Positions 26,589-36,540 are shown, counted from the first letter of the stretch. The stretch: 59,303 bases of DNA from CALZKI01 sp045124055 (GCA_045124055.1 JBGVKZ010000052.1:1-59303); one strand, 5' to 3'. Notes: generated by a model not told the origin, from the letters alone. A program made the numbers and translations.

Positions 26589-28028
26589 ATGGGAAATCAG
26601 GCTGGAAAAAAGACACTTAACATCATTGTATCCCTATTATCTATTATGTCCTTAGTAGCCATTATTGTGGCTTTGATTATAGTAAATGGCACGAAAATTA
26701 AAAATGGAGCGATTACAGTGAATACAAATGCTGTGAGTTTGGTTGATAGTGAAGAAGCAGCATTGGAAGAAGAATTAAAAAGGCAGGAAGAAGCCTTAGA
26801 ACAAGAAAAAGTACAACTGATAGAAGATGCAGACCGACTGGCTGCCTCTTATGATTATGATGGAGCGATTACATTAATAGAGAGTTTTGAAAATTATGAA
26901 GAAGACAGCCGCTTTACAGATAAGATAGCAGAATATGAGGGGATAAAAGCAACCTGTGTCCCTGTTAAAATTAGTGAAGTAACACACATTTTCTATCATT
27001 CTCTGGTGGTAGACCCTGAGAGAGCTTTTGCTAATCAGGAAAAGAATCCGCAGGCGGTTGGTAATAACCAGTGGATGACAACGATTAGCGAATTTGAGAA
27101 GATTACGCAGGAGATGTATGATAGAGGTTATGTTATGGTCAGCATTCATGATTTGTATGAAGAAGTAGTGAATGAAAATGGAGAAACAGAATTTGTAGAA
27201 GGTACGATTATGCTTCCGCCAGGCAAGAAAGCCTTTGTCTTATCGTTAGACGATTTGTCCTATTATCATAGTTATGATGGATATGGATATGCTTCCAAAA
27301 TTGTTTTAGATGAAAATGGTGAGCCGACCTGTGAATATATACAGGCAGATGGAACAGTTGTAACCGGTGCATATGATGTTGTGCCCCTTATGGACGCTTT
27401 TGTGGAGGAACATCCAGACGCCTCTTATCATGGTGCAAAAGGGATTATTGCATTGACAGGATATAACGGAATTTTGGGCTATCGTACGGATATTAGTTAC
27501 ACAAGCATTACCAGTGATTTGGACTATGTAAAACGTCAATGGATAGAAGAACACCCAGAGTTTGATATAGAAGAAGAAAGAAAAGAAGCCAAGGCGGTAG
27601 CTGATGCAATGAAAGAAAATGGTTGGGAATTTGCCAGTCATACATGGGGACATTTGCGTATAGCTGACGTTAGCCTGGAAAGATTGCAGACAGATACACA
27701 GAAGTGGAAAGAAAATGTAGAGCCACTGGTTGGCGAAACAGATACGATTATTTTTGCTCATGGACAGGATTTAGGCAAGTGGGGAAATTATGATGAAACC
27801 AATGCAAAATATCAGTATTTACGTGAACAGGGATTTCAAGTATTTTGTAATGTGGATTCTTCTCAATATGCCACTTGGCTTGGTAAAGACTATTTGAGAC
27901 AGGGCAGACGAAATTTAGATGGTTATCGTATTTACTATAATGCCATTGGCGAGCAGAATAATGTTTCTGACCTCTTTGATGCCAGCGAAATACTAGACCC
28001 AGAGCGTCCGCCAGTTCCACAACTCTAG
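26589..28028 (+). CDS. Membrane-anchored polysaccharide-deacetylase-like protein
   Basis: 479 residues from ATG 26589. One N-terminal membrane helix (about 13-35), a coiled-coil-like Glu/Lys stretch (about 55-75), then a catalytic domain. SLDDLSYY (metal Asp) and SHTWGH (HxxxH metal ligands) are the NodB deacetylase hallmarks. The start was chosen because a TATAAT at 26552-26557 overlaps the earlier ATG 26556, but the ribosome site is weak. It probably removes acetyl groups from a surface glycan. Convergent with the next gene, 24 bases apart. Confidence 0.75.
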   Translation: MGNQAGKKTLNIIVSLLSIMSLVAIIVALIIVNGTKIKNGAITVNTNAVSLVDSEEAALEEELKRQEEALEQEKVQLIEDADRLAASYDYDGAITLIESFENYEEDSRFTDKIAEYEGIKATCVPVKISEVTHIFYHSLVVDPERAFANQEKNPQAVGNNQWMTTISEFEKITQEMYDRGYVMVSIHDLYEEVVNENGETEFVEGTIMLPPGKKAFVLSLDDLSYYHSYDGYGYASKIVLDENGEPTCEYIQADGTVVTGAYDVVPLMDAFVEEHPDASYHGAKGIIALTGYNGILGYRTDISYTSITSDLDYVKRQWIEEHPEFDIEEERKEAKAVADAMKENGWEFASHTWGHLRIADVSLERLQTDTQKWKENVEPLVGETDTIIFAHGQDLGKWGNYDETNAKYQYLREQGFQVFCNVDSSQYATWLGKDYLRQGRRNLDGYRIYYNAIGEQNNVSDLFDASEILDPERPPVPQL

Positions 28029-28052
28029 AGTCTATAAGGATTTCTTGTTTAT

Positions 28053-29240
28053 TTAATTTTCAGATACAAAGGTAATCATTTCCTGTAAATAGTTGGTAAG
28101 GTTATGATTTTCTTCAATACATTTTTTTGCATTTTGGGAAATCTCCATACGCTCATCTTCATGGGATAAGTAGTAGTCAATTTTTTCCAATAAGTCCTTT
28201 TCATCTGTGAAGAAATCAAAATGAATCTTTGGCTCAAAATGGCGGAACATATCTACCTGATAATTGGTCAGCAAAAAGCCGCCACAACCCATAATATCAA
28301 TACAACGAAGGGGGATACCTGTTTGAATGCTTTTCAGGGAAAGGTTTAAGTTAATCTTACTGTCTCGAAAAACAAAAGGCATTTCCCTATAATAATCCAC
28401 AGAACCTTGGTTATGTGCCTTTGGTAAAGCTGGTGTAGGGTTATGGGTAAATAGGCTTAAGTTAAAATGCTCAGAAATCGCAGATAATAAAGTGGTTCTT
28501 TCTATGGAAGCCACTTTTCTTGCTAAAAAGTAATGTGCATACACATATTCCGGCGTAGCAATAGAGTCGGCACGTTGAGGATATGGAAAAACTTCCTGTA
28601 AAATTTTCATAATATCTTCTGTCAACATCTTTGGAATAAAGAAAGAACCATACACCTTAGACTGAGCAGCTACAATGCTGTCTAAGTATCCTTTTACATA
28701 ATCGTGGTTATCTCCAAGGGCATTCATAATCCTTTCATAGAAGTTATGTTTTTCATTATACAAACTACCTACAAAAGAAACGTCGTGTTTATAATTTGTG
28801 CCAAGGGCAGCGATAGGTTTCTTTGCCAAAGTTTTTTCGATTCTATCGGTATGAATGGAAAGAGGCAGATAGTAAACGGTCTTAATACCGCCTTTTCGTA
28901 GTTCTTCATATACGGCATAGTCAAAAATAAACACATAATTACAAGGGTAGATAATGCTATAAGTATAGAGAGCAATGTTGGGACTATCGTATACATAAGA
29001 AATATATTTAACTTTCGTATCCTTTATTGTGATGGAAACAATAGGCAAATAATTAAAGGAAAAAATAAGGGATATATTCTCCTTATTGATAAGACTTAAC
29101 AATTCTTTTTCAATGGCTTCGTTTCTATGCTCTGTAATTGCCTCGTGGTCATACACCAAAACCTTGTGACCAAGGCTTCTCAAAATTTCAATTACATCAT
29201 CTTGTCCGTAGGAGTTTCTGTTTATTACTAAAATGTTCAT
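28053..29240 (-). CDS. CgeB-like glycosyltransferase (DUF3880 plus GT1-type domain)
   Basis: 395 residues. The N-terminal DUF3880-like half (ILVINRNSYGQDDVIEILRSLGHKV, SYVYDSPNIALY) precedes a GT-B C-terminal half with the conserved TGIPLRCIDIMGCGGFLLTNYQ segment. Such proteins decorate spore coat, flagella or S-layer with sugars. GAGG lies at good spacing before the start on the minus strand. The leader contains a minus-strand terminator-like hairpin at 29297-29318. Confidence 0.8.
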   Translation of the reverse strand: MNILVINRNSYGQDDVIEILRSLGHKVLVYDHEAITEHRNEAIEKELLSLINKENISLIFSFNYLPIVSITIKDTKVKYISYVYDSPNIALYTYSIIYPCNYVFIFDYAVYEELRKGGIKTVYYLPLSIHTDRIEKTLAKKPIAALGTNYKHDVSFVGSLYNEKHNFYERIMNALGDNHDYVKGYLDSIVAAQSKVYGSFFIPKMLTEDIMKILQEVFPYPQRADSIATPEYVYAHYFLARKVASIERTTLLSAISEHFNLSLFTHNPTPALPKAHNQGSVDYYREMPFVFRDSKINLNLSLKSIQTGIPLRCIDIMGCGGFLLTNYQVDMFRHFEPKIHFDFFTDEKDLLEKIDYYLSHEDERMEISQNAKKCIEENHNLTNYLQEMITFVSEN

Positions 29241-29296
29241 AAATTACCTCGATTTTGTTTATTAGCTTAATCATATAACAACTTGGCAAAAAAAGA

Positions 29297-29318
29297 CACC
29301 TTTTGTTTACGAAAGGTG
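29297..29318 (-). terminator. Terminator-like hairpin in the leader of the glycosyltransferase gene
   Basis: On the minus strand CACCTTT and AAAGGTG form a 7-bp stem followed by TCTTTTTTT, about 50 bases before the start codon. It may be an attenuator or a block against antisense transcription. Confidence 0.4.
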
Positions 29319-29368
29319 GCAGATAGTGATAAAATAAAACGAATCTGATAAGAAAAGGTGAATATTTT

Positions 29369-30472
29369 ATGAAAAAATTTGTGCAAATCCTAAAAGAAGA
29401 AACGGTGCTTGTGGTGGCATGGATACTTGCTATTGCATCGATGTTTTTGGTGACTCCATCAAAAGAATATTTTTTGTACATAGATTTTAAAACCTTGGGA
29501 CTTTTACTTTCGCTGATGTTTGTGACAGCGGGACTTAGGGAATGTAAAGTTTTTGAAAAAATAGGTAATGAGCTTTTAAGACATACGGAGGGAATTAAAA
29601 GCTTAAAACTTGTGCTTGTTTTTCTCTGTTTTTTTAGTGCAATGTTTATTACAAACGATGTGGCTTTGATCACTTTTGTACCCTTTTCTTTATATGTTTT
29701 AAAAAAAGCAAATTACGAAAATCAGATTGCTTTTGTAGTGATTTTGCAAACGATTGCCGCCAATCTTGGTAGTATGTTGACACCTTTTGGAAACCCACAA
29801 AATCTGTACTTATTTGCAGAATCGGGTATGAGTGCCGGGGATTTTTTTAGAATTACTTTTCCTTATGTGGCCTTGGCAGCAATATTATTACTTGGTTGTT
29901 GTCTTTTGGGAAAAAGGGATGCCAAGGTGAAAAAGAGCGAGCTTATTAATGTCAGTATGCAAAAGGGCAAGGCGGTTATTTATGCAATACTTTTCCTTGT
30001 CTGTATTGCCACGGTGTTTGGTATGCTGCCATATTATCTGACACTGTTGATTGTGTTGTTAGCAGCATTACTTTTAGATAGAAGTCTATTTGGCAAGGTG
30101 GATTATTCACTGATTTTGACTTTCATAGGATTTTTTATTTTCATTGGTAATATGGGAAACATTGAGTTTATTAGCAACTTTTTGCAAGAGGTTGTTTCCG
30201 GCAGAGAAATTTTGGTAAGTGTTTTGAGTAGTCAAGTCATCAGTAATGTCCCTGCCGCACTACTGCTTAGCAGTTTCACGGATAAATACGAACTATTACT
30301 GGTAGGTTTAAATATTGGCGGACTGGGAACGTTGATTGCCTCAATGGCAAATTTGATTTCTTACAAAATTTATGCGAAAGAATATCCAGATAAAAAGGGA
30401 AAATATATTCAAAAATTTACGCTTTTGTGTGTGGTATTTTTAGCAATACTTGGGGCAGTAGCACTTGTGTAG
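29369..30472 (+). CDS. Citrate/arsenite-type (CitMHS/ArsB superfamily) permease
   Basis: 367 residues, about ten hydrophobic helices. Half-repeat signatures ITNDVALITFVPF and LGSMLTPFGNPQNLYLF, with second-half SSQVISNVPAALLLSSF, are those of the ion transporter superfamily that includes ArsB, NhaD and CitM. Substrate unknown: a dicarboxylate or an inorganic anion. It is divergent from the glycosyltransferase. AAAAGGTGA precedes the ATG. Confidence 0.82.
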   Translation: MKKFVQILKEETVLVVAWILAIASMFLVTPSKEYFLYIDFKTLGLLLSLMFVTAGLRECKVFEKIGNELLRHTEGIKSLKLVLVFLCFFSAMFITNDVALITFVPFSLYVLKKANYENQIAFVVILQTIAANLGSMLTPFGNPQNLYLFAESGMSAGDFFRITFPYVALAAILLLGCCLLGKRDAKVKKSELINVSMQKGKAVIYAILFLVCIATVFGMLPYYLTLLIVLLAALLLDRSLFGKVDYSLILTFIGFFIFIGNMGNIEFISNFLQEVVSGREILVSVLSSQVISNVPAALLLSSFTDKYELLLVGLNIGGLGTLIASMANLISYKIYAKEYPDKKGKYIQKFTLLCVVFLAILGAVALV

Positions 30473-30542
30473 GTTTTTTATTTATTTGGATAAGGATATG
30501 AAGAAGTCAAGAATTAATACAATACTGCTGAAAGTATACTGG

Positions 30543-30580
30543 GAAAAGAATAATAAAGACCTAGCAATTTGCTAGGTCTT
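30543..30580 (-). terminator. Intrinsic terminator, mainly minus strand
   Basis: Perfect 10-bp stem AAGACCTAGC / GCTAGGTCTT (30556-30580) with a T-rich tail on the minus strand. It follows the 27-residue small ORF. It can also end the permease transcript on the other strand. Confidence 0.75.
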
Positions 30581-30584
30581 AAAA

Positions 30585-30668
30585 TTATTCTTGTGTTTTT
30601 TCTTCATTTTTCTTTTCTGATTCGTCGTTTTTATACAAATCAAAAATTGTTTTAACGTTAATGCCCAT
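30585..30668 (-). CDS. 27-residue small protein
   Basis: ATG at 30668 (minus) reads MGINVKTIFDLYKNDESEKK plus seven residues, stopping at 30585-30587. An AGAGGA ribosome site is at ideal spacing, and a strong terminator follows the stop by 4 bases. The N-terminal half could form an amphipathic helix; the C-terminal half is highly charged. It lies 71 bases downstream of the membrane protein gene at 30740. Small size limits certainty. Confidence 0.5.
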   Translation of the reverse strand: MGINVKTIFDLYKNDESEKKNEEKTQE

Positions 30669-30739
30669 AATTATCCTCTTTTCTCAACATAACATCATTA
30701 ATATTATTACCATTGATGTTTTTGAATGTCAACTATTTT

Positions 30740-31654
30740 TTATTTATTATATGGTAATTCTGCACCTTTTGCAATAGTACCTCTTTGAAGTTCAATACCT
30801 CCATCACGCTGATGTTGTGCTCTGGTTCGCCATATATTAAATAATTCAATAGCGTTCGTGTACAGCTTTTCTTCTCCGTATTGATTATTTTGTGAAATAT
30901 CGAAATATAGTATTCGCATCATTGCCAAATATGTAGTATGTAAAGATTGGTATACTACGCTTTCATCGGCTGTTTTGTGGGTAAAATTCATAGCGAAATA
31001 TTCTGTATTATTTAGTAACATATTTAAAATATTGGAGTATTCCCTGAATAATTCCATTTCATTGATAGTTAAATTCTTTTGTACTTGCCCCTCATCATTT
31101 TCTGTTGTAGTAATTATCTTGGCTTGTTCTGCAAATCCATATATAATACTATTTTTTGCAACAGCATTTCTAAATGTGTCTGAATTTACAATTTCTGCAA
31201 TCTGTTTTTGTTTATCAGCTGATAGTAACTTTTTCAATTCATGTTGATCAAATTCTATCATATCTTCTAACTTGATATTTTCTAAAATGGCTTTTATTCC
31301 TGTATCTTCATAGATAGAGTCGATAATAAAGATGTTGTCTAAAATGTTGTCTTTATAGTAATTAGCCAAATTGATTGCATTTTGAATTCTGTCTTTTTCT
31401 ATTTCGAGCATTTCTTTTTCGCGTAGTTCTAATTCTCGTTTGCGAGTATTAGTTTGCTCGTTTGATGTTATTATATATTGCATCATTGCAATCACCACAC
31501 CACATACAACAAATAATGCTGAATATATTTGCGAAAAATAACAAACACTTTCCATATCTTTACATAAAATACCTACTATTACTATTCCAACTATATAAAG
31601 AAATATAATAATGCAAGTGATAAATATGATTTTCTTAAATTGATTTTTCCCCAT
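30740..31654 (-). CDS. Membrane protein with cytoplasmic coiled coil, unknown function
   Basis: 304 residues. Two N-terminal membrane helices (about 8-30 and 42-62) are followed by a charged coiled-coil stretch (about 65-100, rich in Arg/Glu/Lys) and a helical cytoplasmic domain. No catalytic motif was seen. AAGGGG precedes the start. A 27-residue ORF lies behind it on the same strand. The layout resembles membrane partners in some defence or signalling modules, but nothing specific is recognised. Confidence 0.55.
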   Translation of the reverse strand: MGKNQFKKIIFITCIIIFLYIVGIVIVGILCKDMESVCYFSQIYSALFVVCGVVIAMMQYIITSNEQTNTRKRELELREKEMLEIEKDRIQNAINLANYYKDNILDNIFIIDSIYEDTGIKAILENIKLEDMIEFDQHELKKLLSADKQKQIAEIVNSDTFRNAVAKNSIIYGFAEQAKIITTTENDEGQVQKNLTINEMELFREYSNILNMLLNNTEYFAMNFTHKTADESVVYQSLHTTYLAMMRILYFDISQNNQYGEEKLYTNAIELFNIWRTRAQHQRDGGIELQRGTIAKGAELPYNK

Positions 31655-31776
31655 ATGTTTTCCCCTTAATGTAAAATTACAAATATTATATGTTAATAAA
31701 ATTAGATTTTCAATCTGAACTATATGAAATTTATAAAAATTTTAAAATTAGTTTTAATATCACGAAAGATTATAAT

Positions 31777-31821
31777 GTACAAAAGAGAAAGGCGTGTGAG
31801 TTTTCTACACCTTTCTCTTTT
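31777..31821 (-). terminator. Intrinsic terminator after the DUF1846 gene
   Basis: A long stem (31781-31799 with 31805-31821), 12 bp perfect at its base, AAAAGAGAAAGG with its complement. It is also readable on the plus strand. Confidence 0.75.
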
Positions 31822-31860
31822 GAGGAAAATCGGCTTTTTGCATTTTGAAATATTTCATTC

Positions 31861-33318
31861 TTATTGCTGCGGTGAACAAGTCAAATGTGTACCAAGCTTT
31901 TTAAATATTTTTTCATCTACGCTAGACAACATAACCGTTGAGTGTACTTCGCAACCTTTCAGTTTTGGTAACTGCTCTAAGGCCAGGCGAGCCTTTTCAT
32001 CATTTGCGGCACTCATTGAAAGTGCAATGAGAATTTCATCTGTGTGAAGACGAGGATTACGACTGCCAAGGTAATCAATTTTCAAAGTTTGAATTGGTTC
32101 AATGGCTTCCGGTGCAACTAAATGATAATCGTGGTCAATTCCCGCGAGGGTTTTTAAGGCATTTAAAAGTGCTGCGGCAGAAGCACCGAGAAGTGCGGAA
32201 GTTTTACCAGTAGCAACTTGTCCGTTGTCTAATGCAATAGCAACTGCAGGACCATTTGTGGCTTCCGATTTTTCAGTAGCAACGGAAACGACATTTCTAT
32301 CTTCGGCACTAATTCCTGCCTGTCGCATCAAAAGTTCTAGTTTATAGACGGTTTCTTTTGATGCAATTCCTTTTTTGAAATCACACAAACCATTATAGTA
32401 GCGGCGAATAATTTCCTGTAAGGAGGCTTCCTTACAAGCTTCGTCATCAATAATACAGTTTCCTGCCATATTAACGCCCATATCTGTTGGAGACTTATAT
32501 GGACTTTCTCCCATAATTTGTGTAAAAATTGCGTTTAATACAGGGAAAATCTCCACATCTCTATTGTAGTTTACGGTAGTTTTGCCATAAGCTTCCAAAT
32601 GGAATGGGTCAATCATATTTACATCGTTCAAATCTGCGGTTGCGGCTTCATAAGCAACGTTTACAGGATGTTTTAACGGAAGATTCCAAATTGGGAAAGT
32701 TTCAAATTTAGCATAGCCGGCTTTGAGTCCACGTTTGTTTTCGTGGTATAACTGAGAAAGGCAGGTTGCCATTTTTCCACTTCCCGGACCTGGTGCCGTA
32801 ATAACAACAAGTGGTCTGGAAGTCTCAATATAATCATTTTTTCCATAACCTTCGTCACTAACAATGTGGTCGATATTTCCTGGATAGCCTTCGATTGGGT
32901 AGTGAAGGTAGGAAGTAATGTTCAAATTCGTAAGCCTTTGGCGGAACTTGTCGGCAGCTAACTGACCTGCATATTTTGTGATAACGACACTACCAACATA
33001 TAAGCCCATTTCTTCAAAGACTTTCATAAGTCTTAAAACGTCTTCATCATAAGTAATACCTAAATCGCCACGCATTTTGTTTTGCTCGATGGCTTCGGCA
33101 CTGATAACAATAACGATTTCTGCCTGGTCTTTTAATTGAAGTAACATTTTTAGTTTACTATCAGGCTCAAATCCCGGCAGAACGCGGGAAGCATGATAAT
33201 CATCAAAAAGCTTACCGCCGAATTCTAAGTATAATTTATTATTAAATTTGGTAATTCTTTCACGAATATGTGCAGATTGCATCTGCAAATATTTCTCATT
33301 ATCAAAACCAATTTTCAT
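31861..33318 (-). CDS. DUF1846 family protein
   Basis: 485 residues, the usual family length. The N-terminus MKIGFDNEKYLQMQSAHI and segments RVLPGFEPDSKLKMLLQLKDQAEIVIVISA and VITAPGPGSGKMATCLSQLYH (a P-loop-like glycine stretch) identify DUF1846. Some structural work suggested a nucleotide-binding or ligase-like fold, but the function is not settled. TGGAGG precedes the start; a terminator follows. Confidence 0.88.
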   Translation of the reverse strand: MKIGFDNEKYLQMQSAHIRERITKFNNKLYLEFGGKLFDDYHASRVLPGFEPDSKLKMLLQLKDQAEIVIVISAEAIEQNKMRGDLGITYDEDVLRLMKVFEEMGLYVGSVVITKYAGQLAADKFRQRLTNLNITSYLHYPIEGYPGNIDHIVSDEGYGKNDYIETSRPLVVITAPGPGSGKMATCLSQLYHENKRGLKAGYAKFETFPIWNLPLKHPVNVAYEAATADLNDVNMIDPFHLEAYGKTTVNYNRDVEIFPVLNAIFTQIMGESPYKSPTDMGVNMAGNCIIDDEACKEASLQEIIRRYYNGLCDFKKGIASKETVYKLELLMRQAGISAEDRNVVSVATEKSEATNGPAVAIALDNGQVATGKTSALLGASAAALLNALKTLAGIDHDYHLVAPEAIEPIQTLKIDYLGSRNPRLHTDEILIALSMSAANDEKARLALEQLPKLKGCEVHSTVMLSSVDEKIFKKLGTHLTCSPQQ

Positions 33319-33417
33319 AATTTACCTCCATAACAATACGCCAAACATTATACAATAGTTAGGGGTCAAAATCCATAGTGTTTTTAGAAAATTTAGAAAT
33401 CTTTAACCTTAATTATA

Positions 33418-33446
33418 TTGATTTATGCCAAGGCTATTCGTATAAT
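33418..33446 (+). promoter_or_regulatory. Promoter of ftsH
   Basis: TTGATT (33418-33423), 17-bp spacer and TATAAT (33441-33446), about 68 bases before the GTG start. Confidence 0.7.
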
Positions 33447-33513
33447 GGAAAAAGCTGAAAAGTATTTATTTTGAGAAATATAGATATAATAGTTACAGAA
33501 ATGGAGTAAAAAA

Positions 33514-35658
33514 GTGGAAAATAATCAAAATAATTCAAATAACGGACAAGGGCAAAATGGAAATGGTGGAAAAAACCCAAAGAATATTAATATCATACTT
33601 CTTTTGGTGGCAGCTCTTATGACACTTTTGTTTGTCAGCTATTTTTCAAAACTTATGACCAACAGTTCAGAGACGCAAATCACTTATTCTGAATTTGTCA
33701 CGATGTTGGAATCCGGACAAGTGAAAAGTGTTCAGATTAGTTCCGATGTGATTTACATTGAAAAAGTGGAAGAGGAAGAAGAAAAAAATAAAAATCCATT
33801 CCTGACTATGTTATATGGAAGTAATGACCAGGTTTTATATACTGCAAAAATTGAAGATGACAATACGGTAACGCAGAGAATTTTGGAAGTAGGTAACGTA
33901 GAAATTAGTGGTGAAGTGCAAGACGATTCGGGTTGGATTTTATCTATTATTTTAACCTATGTCTTGCCGGTTATCATCGCTTGGATTTTATTAAGTTTCC
34001 TGTTTAGAAAGATTTCGAAAGGTGGCCCAATGGGTGTTGGAAAAAGTAATGCCAAGGTATATGTGCAAAAAGAGACAGGTATTACTTTTAAAGATGTAGC
34101 AGGGGAAGACGAAGCCAAAGAGTCTTTGCTGGAAGTTGTAGAGTTTTTGCATGAACCTGCAAGATTTACAAAAATCGGTGCAAAGCTTCCCAAAGGGGCA
34201 CTTTTAGTAGGACCTCCAGGAACAGGTAAAACTCTTCTTGCCAAGGCAGTTGCCGGTGAAGCAGGAGTTCCATTTTTCTCCTTGGCAGGCTCTGACTTTA
34301 TTGAAATGTATGTAGGTGTTGGTGCTTCCAGAGTACGTGACTTATTCAAGGAAGCCTCTAAAAATGCACCTTGTATTATTTTTATAGATGAAATTGATGC
34401 CATTGGTCGTAGTCGTGATTCGAAATATGGCGGCGGCAACGAAGAAAGAGAGCAGACTTTGAATCAGCTTCTTTCAGAAATGGATGGATTTGATACTTCC
34501 AAAGGTGTCTTTATTTTAGGTGCAACAAACAGACCGGAAATCTTGGATAAAGCCTTACTTCGCCCGGGACGTTTTGATAGAAGAATTATTGTGGACAAAC
34601 CGGACTTAAAAGGTCGTGTGGAAATTTTAAAAGTACATGCCAAAGATGTGAAGATGGATGACACAGTGGACTTGGATGCTATTGCACTTGCGACCAGTGG
34701 TGCAGTAGGTTCAGACCTTGCCAATATGATTAATGAGGCAGCTATTAATGCTGTAAAACAGGGAAGGGAATGTGTTTGCCAGAAGGATTTATTTGAGGCA
34801 GTAGAACAGGTTCTGGTAGGAAAAGAGAAAAAAGACCGCATTATGAGTAAGGAAGAAAGAAAAATTGTTTCTTACCATGAAATCGGTCATGCACTTGTAA
34901 ATGCCCTTCAGAAAAATACTGAGCCAGTGCAGAAAATTACGATTGTTCCTAGAACTATGGGTGCCCTTGGTTATGTTATGCAAGTACCGGAAGAAGAAAA
35001 ATACCTAAATACAGAGGCGGAACTTCGTGCAATGCTTATCGGTCTTGTGGCTGGGCGTGCGGCAGAAGAAATTGTCTTTGATACTGTAACTACAGGAGCT
35101 GCGAATGATATCGAAAAAGCAACTAAGATTGCACGAGCTATGGTAACGCAATACGGTATGAGTAAAAAGTTTGGTCTGGTTGGTTTGGAATCCATTGAAA
35201 GCAAATATTTAGACGGTAGAGCTGTTCTTAATTGTAGTGACAATACAGCGGGTGACATTGATAACGAAGTGATGAAGATTTTGAAGGACAGCTACAAAGA
35301 GGCCAAGAAACTCTTAAAAGAAAACAGAGAGTTGATGGATAAATTAGCGGAATTCTTAATTGAAAAAGAAACCATTACAGGCAAAGAATTTATGAAGATT
35401 TTCCGTGAGGAAAAGGGAATTCCTGAGCCAGAGGAGAAAAAAGAAAATCAGGACGTTATTTCCAAAGGTAGTGAAGAAAAAGAGAATGATACTATGGAAG
35501 TGGAAACCGTAGAAAGTGAAGTGACAGAAAACGAAACGGAAGAAACCAAGCAGGATGAAACCGCTATTATAGAAAATGAGAGCGAAGAAAAGAGCGAAGA
35601 AAAGAGCGAAGAACAAAATCAGAATGTGGGTATTTTTTCTGGAAGAAATTTAGAATAG
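33514..35658 (+). CDS. ftsH: ATP-dependent membrane zinc metalloprotease FtsH
   Basis: 714 residues from GTG 33514. Two membrane helices (about 26-44 and 145-165) flank an outer domain. The AAA domain has Walker A GPPGTGKT, Walker B IIFIDEID and the second region of homology with RPGRFDRR. The protease active site is HEIGH, a conservative change from the usual HEAGH that keeps both His and the Glu. It degrades misfolded or regulatory membrane proteins. The last about 70 residues are acidic and repetitive (EEKSEE repeats), longer than in many homologues. Confidence 0.96.
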   Translation: MENNQNNSNNGQGQNGNGGKNPKNINIILLLVAALMTLLFVSYFSKLMTNSSETQITYSEFVTMLESGQVKSVQISSDVIYIEKVEEEEEKNKNPFLTMLYGSNDQVLYTAKIEDDNTVTQRILEVGNVEISGEVQDDSGWILSIILTYVLPVIIAWILLSFLFRKISKGGPMGVGKSNAKVYVQKETGITFKDVAGEDEAKESLLEVVEFLHEPARFTKIGAKLPKGALLVGPPGTGKTLLAKAVAGEAGVPFFSLAGSDFIEMYVGVGASRVRDLFKEASKNAPCIIFIDEIDAIGRSRDSKYGGGNEEREQTLNQLLSEMDGFDTSKGVFILGATNRPEILDKALLRPGRFDRRIIVDKPDLKGRVEILKVHAKDVKMDDTVDLDAIALATSGAVGSDLANMINEAAINAVKQGRECVCQKDLFEAVEQVLVGKEKKDRIMSKEERKIVSYHEIGHALVNALQKNTEPVQKITIVPRTMGALGYVMQVPEEEKYLNTEAELRAMLIGLVAGRAAEEIVFDTVTTGAANDIEKATKIARAMVTQYGMSKKFGLVGLESIESKYLDGRAVLNCSDNTAGDIDNEVMKILKDSYKEAKKLLKENRELMDKLAEFLIEKETITGKEFMKIFREEKGIPEPEEKKENQDVISKGSEEKENDTMEVETVESEVTENETEETKQDETAIIENESEEKSEEKSEEQNQNVGIFSGRNLE

Positions 35659-35671
35659 TAAATGCAAATGG

Positions 35672-35709
35672 AAACGGTCATTTTTTAATACGAAAATGAC
35701 CGTTTTTTC
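35672..35709 (+). terminator. Intrinsic terminator after ftsH
   Basis: Perfect 13-bp stem AAACGGTCATTTT / AAAATGACCGTTT (35672-35705) followed by T. Confidence 0.9.
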
Positions 35710-35802
35710 TTATACTATGACCAAATTGTAGAAAAGCTGTTGCTGAAAACAAAATGTGAGGATATACTAATTTCAAGTCAAAAGCACCAGGGTGATGTAA
35801 GA

Positions 35803-36540
35803 TTGGAGAAAAAATTGGAAAAGGTAAAAAGCTACATTCTAATTGTGGAAGATGATAATGATATCAATGTTATGTTAAAAGAGTTATTGGAACAAAATGG
35901 TTATGAGGTTTTACAGGCATTTTCTGGCACAGAGGCACTTCTTCATATAGAAAAAAGGACGCCTATGGCAATGATTTTAGATTTAATGTTACCTGGAATG
36001 AATGGAGAAGAACTACTACATAAAATCAAAGCAGAGAATCCCGAAATTGCGGTTATTATCGCATCAGCCAAAGAAGATATTAGGACCAGGGTAGCAATGC
36101 TGCGTTCCGGTGCAGATGATTATATAACAAAACCTTTTGATACAGATGAGCTTCTAGCAAGATTGGAAGCAGTTATTCGACGTAGTGTTAGTTGGGATAT
36201 CAAAGTGACGAACTCTACAAAGGATATGACAACATTGAAAAATGAAACGTTACAATACAAAGATATTGTGATGGAATTAGAGGAGTTTCGTGTCACAGTT
36301 TCTGGAGAAGAAATCAAATTGACCCGACGTGAATACCTGATTTTAGAACTTTTGATGAAAAATCCGGGCAAAGTTTTTACAAAAAATAATATATATGAGT
36401 CTGTATGGAATGAAGAATTTTTAGGCGAAGACAATGCGGTAAATGTTCACATCAGCAATATTCGTCAGAAATTGGCAAAAGTAAATAGCGTAGAAACCTA
36501 CATTGAGACGGTGTGGGGGATTGGCTTTAAAATGAAATAG
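35803..36540 (+). CDS. OmpR-family response regulator of the ABC/kinase module
   Basis: 245 residues from TTG 35803, chosen because AGGGTGA (35789-35795) is well placed; the longer frame (TTG 35740) adds 21 residues without a ribosome site. The receiver has E16-D17-D18, phosphoacceptor D60 in ILDLMLPG, and TKPF. The winged helix ends in YIETVWGIGFKMK. Its partner kinase is at 38409, separated by the ABC genes. Tandem repeats at 36561-36579 are a likely binding site. Confidence 0.9.
   Translation: MEKKLEKVKSYILIVEDDNDINVMLKELLEQNGYEVLQAFSGTEALLHIEKRTPMAMILDLMLPGMNGEELLHKIKAENPEIAVIIASAKEDIRTRVAMLRSGADDYITKPFDTDELLARLEAVIRRSVSWDIKVTNSTKDMTTLKNETLQYKDIVMELEEFRVTVSGEEIKLTRREYLILELLMKNPGKVFTKNNIYESVWNEEFLGEDNAVNVHISNIRQKLAKVNSVETYIETVWGIGFKMK

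Noticed and set aside
35575..35625. Short tandem repeat looking like an array
   Set aside because: It encodes the acidic EEKSEE tail of FtsH in frame; there are no spacers, so it is not a CRISPR array.
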